This document shows, piece after piece, positions 1-6,456 of a stretch of 6,456 nucleotides of DNA (its first letter is position 1; each line of letters starts with the position of its first letter). Origin of the DNA: an uncultured Gammaproteobacteria bacterium (GTDB lineage: Bacteria; Pseudomonadota; Gammaproteobacteria; Steroidobacterales; GCA-2729495); the NCBI GenBank assembly GCA_937958785.1, contig CALGMY010000261.1, positions 1-6,456 on the forward strand, read 5' to 3'. The translations under genes were made by a program, and so were the position numbers. The notes beneath the pieces are model-generated. The model worked only from the letters and a program-made list of their open reading frames with translations. It was not told the origin of the DNA and made no database searches.

Positions 1-1
1 C

Positions 2-1228
2 TTCACCGTGATCCTGTCGGAGGACCTCGACCGGCTTGGCGAGAGTGCATCGGCAACCGCAGCCACCGTGCGGGAGTCACGCCAGGCGACGCTCTACACG
101 GCGACCGACCTGACCGATGACATCCGCCTCGAACTGGGTGGCATCATCTCGGCCACGGAGCGCCGGGGCGAGGAGTACGACCGCATCGACGGCGACACCG
201 GCGAGATCGTCCGCGACGAGATCGAGATGAGCGACACGCTGGGCTTCAAGGCGAAGCTGAGCTTTCCCGTGTTCGGCGCGCTGGGCTACCTGGCCACCCA
301 CCAGGCGGGCCTCGTGGCGGAGGGCGGTGACCAGCTGGTCGAATTCGGCACCCGGCTACCGTACAGCGACCTCGGCAACAAGCGCGAGTACGAAGGTGGG
401 GTAATGATGACCTTCGGCAACTGGATGGTATTCCCCCGCTACCTGTATCGGGAGAACCTGGTGGATGGCAACCCGTTGATCCCGCCCGAGATCGTGGGCG
501 GGATACTCCAGCCGGGCATCAACCCCCGCGACCGTGACAGCGACCCGTTTGCCGTGCTCGGCAACCGCGAGGCGCGGGCTTCGGAGCTGTTCGTCACCTT
601 CGACCCGACGGGGGCCACGAATTTCTACCAATGGGACAACGATTTCCGGGAGGACGCGCCGTTTGCGTTCAACATCGGCGGCAACTACACCGAGTACCCC
701 ACCGCAACGGACTCCTACCAGTTCTTCTTCGAGCCTACCGGCACGAACCCGGCCTTCGGTGTCGGCCTGCCTCCCGAGGACGTCTGGGAGGTGTCCAGCC
801 GGATGGTGTTAAACCCGAATCCTAATACCCGCATCATCGCCAACCTGCAGCGGGGCTTCCAGCAGTCCACGGGGGACCCCAATGGCGGCACGCGCAAGTT
901 CTGGGAATTCGATGCGAAGCTCGTCCTCGGCAGCCGGCACGTGATCAGTGGCTACTTCAAGAAGGACGCCTTCGGACCCTACGATTTCCACCGGCAGTTC
1001 AACATCACCTACCCGGAGCAGTACAAGCTCGACTACTCCTACCTGCTGGATGTCGGCAAGTCCGAGCGGACATCATCGACGATCGGCCTGCGGTGGCTCT
1101 ACCGGTCGCTGGACGAGAGCTCCCCGGACAGCGAGTCGCTGAACGGTGAGAACGACTTCCTTACCCAGGCCGTCTTTTACTACATACTGAATTTCGGTGG
1201 CACCTCGCCACCCGCGCCCAGGAACTGA
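2..1228 (+). CDS. Predicted outer-membrane beta-barrel protein, C-terminal part (5' truncated)
   Basis: The frame is open from the first base (codons TTC ACC precede the GTG at position 8), so the true start lies upstream and about 408 C-terminal residues are visible. The sequence is a run of short amphipathic, aromatic-rich segments separated by polar turns, such as LGFKAKLSFPVF, FAFNIGGNYTEY, STIGLRWLYRSL and a last strand FLTQAVFYYILNF. This is typical of outer-membrane barrels; no hydrophobic helices are seen. A stretch near visible residues 325-338 (GPYDFHRQFNITYP) resembles, from memory, barrel proteins found beside glycan-degrading genes in Proteobacteria, but I cannot name a family. 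It is not recognisably a SusC/TonB receptor: no plug domain is visible, although the N-terminus is missing. A lipoprotein gene follows 4 bases later and a glycan phosphorylase after that, which suggests a role in binding or importing beta-glucan oligosaccharides (inference). The barrel call is fairly firm; the substrate is not. Confidence 0.72.
   Translation, partial: FTVILSEDLDRLGESASATAATVRESRQATLYTATDLTDDIRLELGGIISATERRGEEYDRIDGDTGEIVRDEIEMSDTLGFKAKLSFPVFGALGYLATHQAGLVAEGGDQLVEFGTRLPYSDLGNKREYEGGVMMTFGNWMVFPRYLYRENLVDGNPLIPPEIVGGILQPGINPRDRDSDPFAVLGNREARASELFVTFDPTGATNFYQWDNDFREDAPFAFNIGGNYTEYPTATDSYQFFFEPTGTNPAFGVGLPPEDVWEVSSRMVLNPNPNTRIIANLQRGFQQSTGDPNGGTRKFWEFDAKLVLGSRHVISGYFKKDAFGPYDFHRQFNITYPEQYKLDYSYLLDVGKSERTSSTIGLRWLYRSLDESSPDSESLNGENDFLTQAVFYYILNFGGTSPPAPRN
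1220..1223 (+). promoter_or_regulatory. Shine-Dalgarno site of the lipoprotein gene
   Basis: AGGA lies 9 bases before the ATG at 1233, inside the last codons of the upstream barrel gene. It favours the 1233 start over an in-frame ATG at 1197. The 1197 start would add 12 residues ahead of the signal peptide and lie well inside the upstream gene. The placement also suggests translational coupling. Confidence 0.55.
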
Positions 1229-1232
1229 CGCC

Positions 1233-1973
1233 ATGAGCAACTCCAGCGCATTCTTGGCGCCCGCCTCGCGAGCGCGGGTCGGGGCCGCGATACTCGGCCT
1301 TGCCCTGGCCCTGCTCGCCGGCTGCGGCGCTCCGGGGAGCAACGACGGAACGGTCATCACCACCATCGAGTTGCCGACCGACACCCTGCTCGACCTCGCC
1401 TGTGCCGAGGTTGGCGTCGCCGGAGAGCCCTGCGTGCTGGCGGATCCCGAGAACCCGTTCCGGGAGGTCACGGTGCGTGAGTTCAACGTGAACGAGCCGG
1501 ACGCGGAGACGAAGTTCGACCTGGCCAACCAGATCCCGGCGGGCCCGACCGGCGCAAAGGCGCGCTTCTACCTGTGGGCGACGGCCCTCGCACGGTTTCC
1601 GTCGGGGGAGAACCAGTGGTACACGGCGCGCGCGCTCCACGAGCTTTGGGACGCGGCCGGTGATCCCATCATCCAGGCGCAGGCACTCAAGGCCTACCGG
1701 TCGGTACTCGACAACTTCTTCGGCTCGGTGACGTTCTTCGAGTGTTGCGCGGGCACGGACCCCAACAATCCCGACGACCCGGTACCGTTCTCGGTTCCCC
1801 TGAACGAGCTCACCGCTGACAACCTGTACCGCACGGCGTCGACCGGGTGGGAGCGGCTGGTTCCCGGCGATCCCCTGCTCACCCAGTCCCTGCTGGCGGA
1901 GTGGGGCTACACGTACCAGCCCGCGACGGCGCCGAATTTCGACAACGGCGTCGTGACGGTCAACGAGTTCTGA
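1233..1973 (+). CDS. Lipoprotein of unknown function, likely partner of the upstream barrel protein
   Basis: The product is 246 residues. Residues 1-31 form a lipoprotein signal peptide: basic residues R13 and R15, a hydrophobic stretch at about 16-29, and lipobox LLAGC with the lipidated cysteine at C31. Residue +2 is Gly, not the Asp of inner-membrane retention, so an outer-membrane location is expected. The mature part starts with a Ser/Gly/Asp-rich linker. It then carries four cysteines (C57, C67, C171, C172) that could form disulfides in the periplasm, and a helical core at about 110-170 containing ARFYLWATALARF and RSVLDNFFGSVTFFE. I do not recognise a named domain. The core might be a small helical repeat, but no TPR consensus is clear. 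The 4-base gap from the barrel gene points to co-expression and probably a shared glycan-uptake role (inference). It is much shorter than SusD proteins (typically around 500 residues) and does not look like one. Gene and lipoprotein calls are firm; function is unknown. Confidence 0.85.
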   Translation: MSNSSAFLAPASRARVGAAILGLALALLAGCGAPGSNDGTVITTIELPTDTLLDLACAEVGVAGEPCVLADPENPFREVTVREFNVNEPDAETKFDLANQIPAGPTGAKARFYLWATALARFPSGENQWYTARALHELWDAAGDPIIQAQALKAYRSVLDNFFGSVTFFECCAGTDPNNPDDPVPFSVPLNELTADNLYRTASTGWERLVPGDPLLTQSLLAEWGYTYQPATAPNFDNGVVTVNEF

Positions 1974-1995
1974 GCGTGGTCCGCCCGAGGGAGCC

Positions 1996-1999
1996 GGAG
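1996..1999 (+). promoter_or_regulatory. Probable Shine-Dalgarno site of the phosphorylase gene
   Basis: GGAG ends 11 bases before the ATG at 2011, a slightly long but usable spacing. A second candidate, AGGA at 2004-2007, is only 3 bases from the ATG and too close. The intergenic gap is 37 bases, with no convincing promoter or terminator, so the gene is probably read from the upstream operon. Confidence 0.4.
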
Positions 2000-2010
2000 T
2001 TCTAGGACCC

Positions 2011-5000
2011 ATGGCCAGCCAGGAGCCACAGCGGGCAATCCCGCGCGAGGGCCATCCATCCGGCGAGTTCATCGACCGCAACGGTGAGCGCTGGTATGCG
2101 CTCCGGCATGTGGACCGGCTCGCGCCCTTCTTCATCAGCGTGGTGTCGGGCTCGGACCACTGGCTATATGCCTCCTCGACGGGTGGGTTGTCGGCAGGGC
2201 GTGTTTCCCCCGAGACGGCTCTTTTTCCCTACGTTCCCGTCGACAGGATCCACGACAGCCATGTGCACACCGGCAGCACCACGGTGCTCCGGGTCCGGCG
2301 CCGGGGGCAGGAGACGCTCTGGGAGCCGTTCGGCGACGCCGTCGCCCCCGGGCATGCCCTGAGCCGCAACCTCTATAAGAATGCCCTCGGCAACAAGCTG
2401 TGCTTCGAGGAGATCAACCACGACCTCCAGCTGGCCTTCAGCTACACCTGGTGTACCTCGGAGGAGTTCGGCTTCGTCCGCCAGTGCGAGCTGCTGAACC
2501 TGGGGTCGGCGGAGGCAGCCATCGAGCTGCTGGACGGGGTCCGCAACCTGCTGCCGGCAGGCACCCCGCGCACGGTACAGGCCAACGCCAGCAACCTCGT
2601 GGATGCTTACCGGCGTGCCGAGTTCGACGCGCGGCACGGACTCGCCCTGTTCACCCTCTACACGGGCATATCCGACCGGGCCGAGGCCTGTGAGTCCCTG
2701 CGGGCAACGACTGCGTTCTGCCTTGGCCTCCCCGCCCCGGTGGTGCTGCTGTCCGCCAGGCAGCTCGGTGGCTTCCGCCGCGGCGAGCCCGTCGCGCCGG
2801 AGACGGAGGTCAGGGGCGTGCGCCAGGCCTTCCTGGCAGGCGCCAGCTTGAACCTGGCGGGCCGGGGCAGGCACAGCTGGCTGATGGCTCTGGACGTCGA
2901 GCAGGGCCAGGTGGAGGTCGTGGGGCTGGGTCAGCGGCTGGCCACCACGCCGGGCCTGGAGTCTGCCATCACGGCCTCCATCGAGGCGGGTTCAGAGGCG
3001 CTGGCAGCCGTGGTTGGCGCCTGCGACGGGTTCCAGTCGACCGCCGAGCCAGCCGTGGCCGTACACCACTATGCCAACGTGCTGTTCAATGTCATGCGGG
3101 GCGGCCTGTTCGATGAGCACGATCTGGTGCCCCTCGACGACTTCCTCGCGAACCTGCGCCACTTCAACCGGCCCGCCAGTGAGCGGCATGGGCAGGCCCT
3201 GGGGGCGTTGCCCGCCCGGATCCCGCGCGCCGACCTGCTGGCGGCGGTCAGGAGCCGTGGCGACCCCCAGCTGGAGCGACTCGCGATGGAGTACCTCCCG
3301 ATCCGCTTCGGGCGCCGGCATGGGGACCCCTCCCGACCCTGGAACCAGTTCTCGATACTCCTGCGGGACGAGGCGGGCCGGCGAGTCCTGTCCTACGAGG
3401 GCAACTGGCGGGACATCTTCCAGAACTGGGAGGCCCTTGCCTGGAGCTACCCGGGATTCATCGCAGGCTTCATTGCGAGGTTCGTCAACGCTTCGACCGT
3501 CGACGGCCACAATCCCTACCGCATCACCAAGCGGGGCATCGACTGGGAAGTCGAGGACCCCGGCGATCCCTGGAGCCACATCGGCTACTGGGGCGACCAC
3601 CAGATCGTCTACCTGCTGAAATTCCTCGAGCTCTCCAGGCAGTTCGATCCCCGGTGCCTGGGCACGCTGCTACACCGGCGTGTCTTTAGCTACGCGAACG
3701 TGCCCTACCGGATCCGGCCATTCGCGGCCTTGCTGGCCAACCCCAAGGAGACCGTCGACTACGACCACGACCTGGCCGCCCTCATCGAGGAACGGGTGGC
3801 CAGGCTCGGCGCCGATGGCAGGCTCGTGCTGGATGCGCATGGCGAGGTGTACCTCGCCAGCCTGCTCGAAAAGCTGCTGGTTTCACTCCTCGCGAAGCTC
3901 GGCAACCTCGTGGTCGACGGGGGCATCTGGCTGAGCACCCAACGCCCCGAATGGAACGACGCCAATAACGCCCTGGTCGGGCAGGGGCTGTCGATGGTCA
4001 CGCTGTACCACCTGCGCCGGTACGTGGCGTTCCTCGGCGAGCTGGTCGCTGCCGGAGAGCCCATGGTCGCGCTGTCCAGCGAGGTTGGCACCTGGCTGGC
4101 CGAGACAGGCGCGGCACTGCGCCGGGTGCGCGGGCTGCTGGGACGCGGCCCGCTCAGCGGCGCCGCTCGCTACGAGGCGCTCGCCGGCACCGGCGAGGCA
4201 TTCGGACGCTACCGGGAGGCCGTGTACTCGCGGGAGGGCTTCTCGGGGGTGGTGCAATGCGCCGCGACCGACATCACCGCGATGCTCGCCGATGCTGCCG
4301 CCGCAATCGACCACAGCATCGCCACCAACCGGCGCGTGGACGGGCTCTATCACTCCTACAACCTCATGCGGCTGACGGGTGCTGCCGTCGAGGTCGATGC
4401 GCTCTACCCGATGCTCGAGGGCCAGGTGGCCGTGCTGGCCTCGGGAGCGCTGTCACCGGCCGAAGCCGGCGACGTGGTCGCGGCACTGTACGCCAGCGAC
4501 ATGTACCGGGCCGACCAGCACTCGTTCCTGCTGTATCCGGACCGGCGTCTTCCCGGGTTCCTGGAGAAGAACAGGGTCCCGGAGGAGCGGGCGCGGTCCA
4601 TTCCGCTGGTCGCGCGTCTCCTGGCCGTTGGCGACCGTTCCATCCTCGAACAGGACGCCGAGGGCTGCCTGCGTTTCAATGCGGGGTTCACGAATGTCCG
4701 CAGCCTGGATGCGGCGCTGGACCGGCTCGTGCCGCGCCCAGGCTGGGACATCGAGGGCGCGCGCGCGCCGCTGCGGGCGCTTTTCGAGGAGGGGTTCGAC
4801 CACCGCTCGTTTACCGGACGCTCGGGCGGGATGTTCAGCTTCGAGGGACTGGGCTGCATCTATTGGCACATGGTCTCCAAGCTGCTGCTGGCGATCCAGG
4901 ACAGCTATTTCGACGCGCTGGCCGCGGGCGAGAACCCGGCTACCACGGCCAGGCTGGGCAGGCTCTATTACCGGGTCCGCGGCGGCCTGGGCTTCAACAA

Positions 5001-5493
5001 GCCTGTCGAGGAGTTCGGCGCGTTTCCCACCGACCCCTACTCCCACACGCCCGGGCACGCCGGCGCCCAGCAGCCGGGGATGACCGGCCAGGTGAAGGAG
5101 GAGATCATCACGCGCTTCGGCGAACTCGGGCTCCGGGTTGCCGGCGGTTCCGCGCAGTTCCGGCCGCGGCTGCTGCGGGAGGCAGAGTTCCACCGGGAGC
5201 CCCACCAGTTCCGCTACCTGGACGTGGGAGGCGCGTGGCGGACCCTCGACCTGCCCGGCCGCACGCTCGCGTTTACGTGGTGCCAGGTGCCGGTCGTCTA
5301 CCGGCTGGAGGAGCACGCCAGGCCTTCACTCGCGACCAGCTGGCAGGACGGATCGACCACCGTATCCGCACAGGCAGCTCTGTCGCCCGAGGATACCGCC
5401 GCGCTGTTCGGGCGCAGCGGTCGCATCCGCCAGCTCAGCCTCGTCGTGCCCGCCGACGCGCTTTTCGATCCGGGCGGGGACCAGGCTCACTGA
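2011..5493 (+). CDS. Long GH94-like glycoside phosphorylase, probable beta-1,3-glucan phosphorylase (GH149/GH161 type)
   Basis: The protein has 1160 residues with no signal peptide or membrane segment, so it is probably cytoplasmic. The N-terminal region (about 20-310) looks like the beta-sandwich of GH94-clan phosphorylases and contains SSTGGLSAGR (55-64). A helical catalytic region of (alpha/alpha)6 type spans roughly 390-1000. It contains NWRDIFQNWEALAW from 465, DPWSHIGYWGDHQ at 519-531 and PEWNDANNALVGQG from 646. D650 of the WND motif matches the catalytic general acid of cellobiose phosphorylases. H837 (ADQHSFLLYP) and the TGRSGG segment at 935-940 are candidate phosphate-binding elements. 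A beta-rich C-terminal region follows. Expected reaction: reversible phosphorolysis of beta-glucan ends to glucose 1-phosphate. The length exceeds that of typical disaccharide-specific GH94 enzymes (about 800) and fits GH149, known from Gram-negative bacteria, or GH161. The family choice and beta-1,3 linkage rest on memory and context; the phosphorylase fold call is stronger. The ATG at 2011 is the only reasonable start: no other Met occurs for hundreds of codons. Confidence 0.8.
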   Translation: MASQEPQRAIPREGHPSGEFIDRNGERWYALRHVDRLAPFFISVVSGSDHWLYASSTGGLSAGRVSPETALFPYVPVDRIHDSHVHTGSTTVLRVRRRGQETLWEPFGDAVAPGHALSRNLYKNALGNKLCFEEINHDLQLAFSYTWCTSEEFGFVRQCELLNLGSAEAAIELLDGVRNLLPAGTPRTVQANASNLVDAYRRAEFDARHGLALFTLYTGISDRAEACESLRATTAFCLGLPAPVVLLSARQLGGFRRGEPVAPETEVRGVRQAFLAGASLNLAGRGRHSWLMALDVEQGQVEVVGLGQRLATTPGLESAITASIEAGSEALAAVVGACDGFQSTAEPAVAVHHYANVLFNVMRGGLFDEHDLVPLDDFLANLRHFNRPASERHGQALGALPARIPRADLLAAVRSRGDPQLERLAMEYLPIRFGRRHGDPSRPWNQFSILLRDEAGRRVLSYEGNWRDIFQNWEALAWSYPGFIAGFIARFVNASTVDGHNPYRITKRGIDWEVEDPGDPWSHIGYWGDHQIVYLLKFLELSRQFDPRCLGTLLHRRVFSYANVPYRIRPFAALLANPKETVDYDHDLAALIEERVARLGADGRLVLDAHGEVYLASLLEKLLVSLLAKLGNLVVDGGIWLSTQRPEWNDANNALVGQGLSMVTLYHLRRYVAFLGELVAAGEPMVALSSEVGTWLAETGAALRRVRGLLGRGPLSGAARYEALAGTGEAFGRYREAVYSREGFSGVVQCAATDITAMLADAAAAIDHSIATNRRVDGLYHSYNLMRLTGAAVEVDALYPMLEGQVAVLASGALSPAEAGDVVAALYASDMYRADQHSFLLYPDRRLPGFLEKNRVPEERARSIPLVARLLAVGDRSILEQDAEGCLRFNAGFTNVRSLDAALDRLVPRPGWDIEGARAPLRALFEEGFDHRSFTGRSGGMFSFEGLGCIYWHMVSKLLLAIQDSYFDALAAGENPATTARLGRLYYRVRGGLGFNKPVEEFGAFPTDPYSHTPGHAGAQQPGMTGQVKEEIITRFGELGLRVAGGSAQFRPRLLREAEFHREPHQFRYLDVGGAWRTLDLPGRTLAFTWCQVPVVYRLEEHARPSLATSWQDGSTTVSAQAALSPEDTAALFGRSGRIRQLSLVVPADALFDPGGDQAH

Positions 5494-5506
5494 ACCTGGA
5501 ACCCGG
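5470..5506. terminator. Nested inverted repeat at the convergent gene ends, possible weak bidirectional terminator
   Basis: Two nested 5-bp arms surround the overlapping stop codons: CCGGG (5470-5474) with CCCGG (5502-5506), and inside it CCAGG (5481-5485) with CCTGG (5495-5499), with a 9-base loop. Six unpaired bases on one side and two on the other separate the arms. No T-run follows on either strand, so it is not a canonical intrinsic terminator. Short GC-rich arms like these can arise by chance, but their position between two converging genes is suggestive. Confidence 0.25.
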
Positions 5507-6456
5507 TGCGCAGGCCAGCCTCCGCATCAGGGCCGATCCAGAGGTGGAAGGCGCCGGGCTCGGTGCGCAGGCGCATGTCCCGGCCGTGGAATGCCAGCTG
5601 GTCCGAGTGCAGCCGGAAGGTCACGGTCGTGGACTCCCCCGCGCCCAGGTGCACGCGGCGGAAGTCCTTCAGCTCCCGCACCGGCCTGGTCACGCTGCCC
5701 GCCAGATCCCGCACGTAGAGCTGGACCACCTCGGTGGCCGCCATGGTCCCCCGGTTGGTCAGGACGATGCTTGCCTCGAGGCTGCCGCCCGCCGGGATCA
5801 CGGCACTGCTGAGGGCCAGGTCCCGGTAGGCGAAGTCCCCGTAGGACAACCCGAAGCCGAACGGGTAAAGGGGCCGATAGCCGGCATCGAGGTGGTAGGC
5901 CGTCATCCCGACGGACAACTGCCGGGCATGGGCCTCGATGTCGTCGATGAGGACCATGCTGGCTGGCGAGGGCGGCTTCCCGGTGTTCTTCTGGTTGTAG
6001 TAGAGGGGCAGCTGCCCGACCATGCGGGGGAAGCTGACTGGCAGCCTGCCCGAGGGTGACGCCTGGCCAAACAGCAGGTCGGCAATCGCCGGCCCGCCCA
6101 TCGCGCCCGGGTGCCAGGCGAAGAGGATCGCGTCGGCCGCGTCCGCCAGGTCCTCAAGCGTCAGTGGCCTCCCTGCCAGGACGACGGCGACCACGGGCTT
6201 CCCGGTGGCCTTCAGCTGGCGGACCAGCTCCAGCTGGGCGCCGGGCAGCGCGATGTCGGCGCGGGAATGTCCCTCGCCGCTCAGTATCGCCTCCTCGCCC
6301 ACGAAGACCACGGTGACGTCGGCGGCCTCGGCGAGGGCGACAGCCCGGCGAAAGCCGGAGGTCGAGCGGTCGCGAGTGGTCGCGAGCGCACGCTCGTAGA
6401 GAACCGCCGTGCCGGGTCCCGCCCGTTCCCTGAGGGCAGCGAGCGGAGTAATGCTG
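5487..6456 (-). CDS. GH3 beta-glucosidase, BglX type, C-terminal part (5' truncated at the window edge)
   Basis: On the minus strand the frame stays open from the TGA at 5487-5489 to the right edge, giving about 322 C-terminal residues; the GTG at 6311 is internal. The visible part covers the second alpha/beta domain of GH3 and the C-terminal fibronectin-III-like domain. Matches to E. coli BglX from memory include VVFVGEE near residue 49, LKATGKPVV, SGRLPVSFPR (135-144), the YYNQKNTG stretch, LYPFGFGLSY (196-205), and Fn3-like EVVQLYVRD and RPVRELKDF. E61 in SGEGHSR aligns with BglX HEASSR and is the likely acid/base. The catalytic Asp nucleophile and any signal peptide lie outside the window. 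GH3 enzymes of this type remove glucose from non-reducing ends of beta-glucosides, usually in the periplasm. The segment between the NTG motif and LYPFG contains IDDIEAHARQLSVGMTAYHL rather than BglX's KYTSRY-type sequence, so this is a related subgroup and I give no gene symbol. It converges on the phosphorylase gene and overlaps its end by 7 bp. Confidence 0.93.
   Translation of the reverse strand, partial: SITPLAALRERAGPGTAVLYERALATTRDRSTSGFRRAVALAEAADVTVVFVGEEAILSGEGHSRADIALPGAQLELVRQLKATGKPVVAVVLAGRPLTLEDLADAADAILFAWHPGAMGGPAIADLLFGQASPSGRLPVSFPRMVGQLPLYYNQKNTGKPPSPASMVLIDDIEAHARQLSVGMTAYHLDAGYRPLYPFGFGLSYGDFAYRDLALSSAVIPAGGSLEASIVLTNRGTMAATEVVQLYVRDLAGSVTRPVRELKDFRRVHLGAGESTTVTFRLHSDQLAFHGRDMRLRTEPGAFHLWIGPDAEAGLRTGFQVQ

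Noticed and set aside
1197..1232. Upstream in-frame ATG at 1197 as start of the lipoprotein
   Set aside because: It would place 12 extra residues including prolines and arginines before the signal peptide and lie inside the barrel gene. The ATG at 1233 has a well-spaced AGGA and gives a normal lipoprotein leader.
2..1973. SusC/SusD-type pair
   Set aside because: The lipoprotein is far too short for SusD and lacks its pattern, and no TonB-receptor plug or related motif is visible in the barrel fragment.
1978..2009. Inverted repeat GGTCC (1978-1982) / GGACC (2005-2009) in the gap before the phosphorylase gene
   Set aside because: A 5-bp stem with a 22-base loop is expected by chance, cannot be extended on either side, and has no T-run. 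It was considered as a hairpin near the start codon but not annotated.
1161..2135. 324-codon minus-strand open frame opposite the lipoprotein gene
   Set aside because: It is Arg-rich with no domain, spans three annotated plus-strand regions, and lies opposite a gene with a convincing signal peptide and lipobox.
4453..5316. 287-codon minus-strand open frame opposite the phosphorylase C-terminal half
   Set aside because: It is antisense to a well-supported coding region, with a biased composition and no recognisable motif.
4257..6059. 600-codon plus-strand open frame running across the phosphorylase end and opposite the GH3 gene
   Set aside because: Its translation is a low-information mix of Arg, Ala, Gly and Pro with no recognisable motif, and it overlaps two genes with clear family matches. 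It is a by-product of high GC content.
6309..6311. GTG at 6311 as the start of the GH3 gene
   Set aside because: The reading frame continues without a stop to the window edge and the residues before it (such as RRAVALAEAADVTV) fit the GH3 second domain, so the start is outside the window.

Overview
This is a GC-rich window (roughly two-thirds G+C by eye) with four protein-coding genes packed almost end to end. Long spurious open frames occur in every register, as expected at this base composition. A lipobox-bearing lipoprotein, an outer-membrane barrel-type protein and a BglX-type glycosidase indicate a Gram-negative bacterium. My best guess is a high-GC gammaproteobacterium of the Xanthomonadales/Steroidobacter kind, but this is inference; no phylogenetic marker is present.

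Layout, left to right. Positions 2-1228 (+) hold the C-terminal part of a predicted outer-membrane beta-barrel protein cut by the left edge. Four bases later, 1233-1973 (+) encodes a 246-residue lipoprotein of unknown function with a clear lipobox (Cys31). After 37 bases, 2011-5493 (+) encodes a 1160-residue cytoplasmic protein with the architecture and WND active-site motif of the GH94-like inverting glycoside phosphorylases. It best matches my memory of the long beta-1,3-glucan phosphorylases (GH149, or the related GH161). On the opposite strand, 5487-6456 (-) holds the C-terminal half of a BglX-type GH3 beta-glucosidase, cut by the right edge. The phosphorylase and GH3 genes converge and overlap by 7 bp.

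Working model (inference): this is a beta-glucan utilisation locus. The barrel protein and its lipoprotein partner would bind or import beta-glucan oligosaccharides at the outer membrane. The GH3 enzyme would trim glucose from non-reducing ends, probably in the periplasm. The phosphorylase would release glucose 1-phosphate inside the cell, saving ATP compared with hydrolysis. The three plus-strand genes probably form one transcription unit whose promoter lies left of the window. There are no RNA genes, mobile elements, CRISPR arrays, tandem repeats or gene-free stretches over 300 bases. The least explained parts are the barrel protein and the lipoprotein, which are not a SusC/SusD pair and may be an under-described glycan-uptake module.
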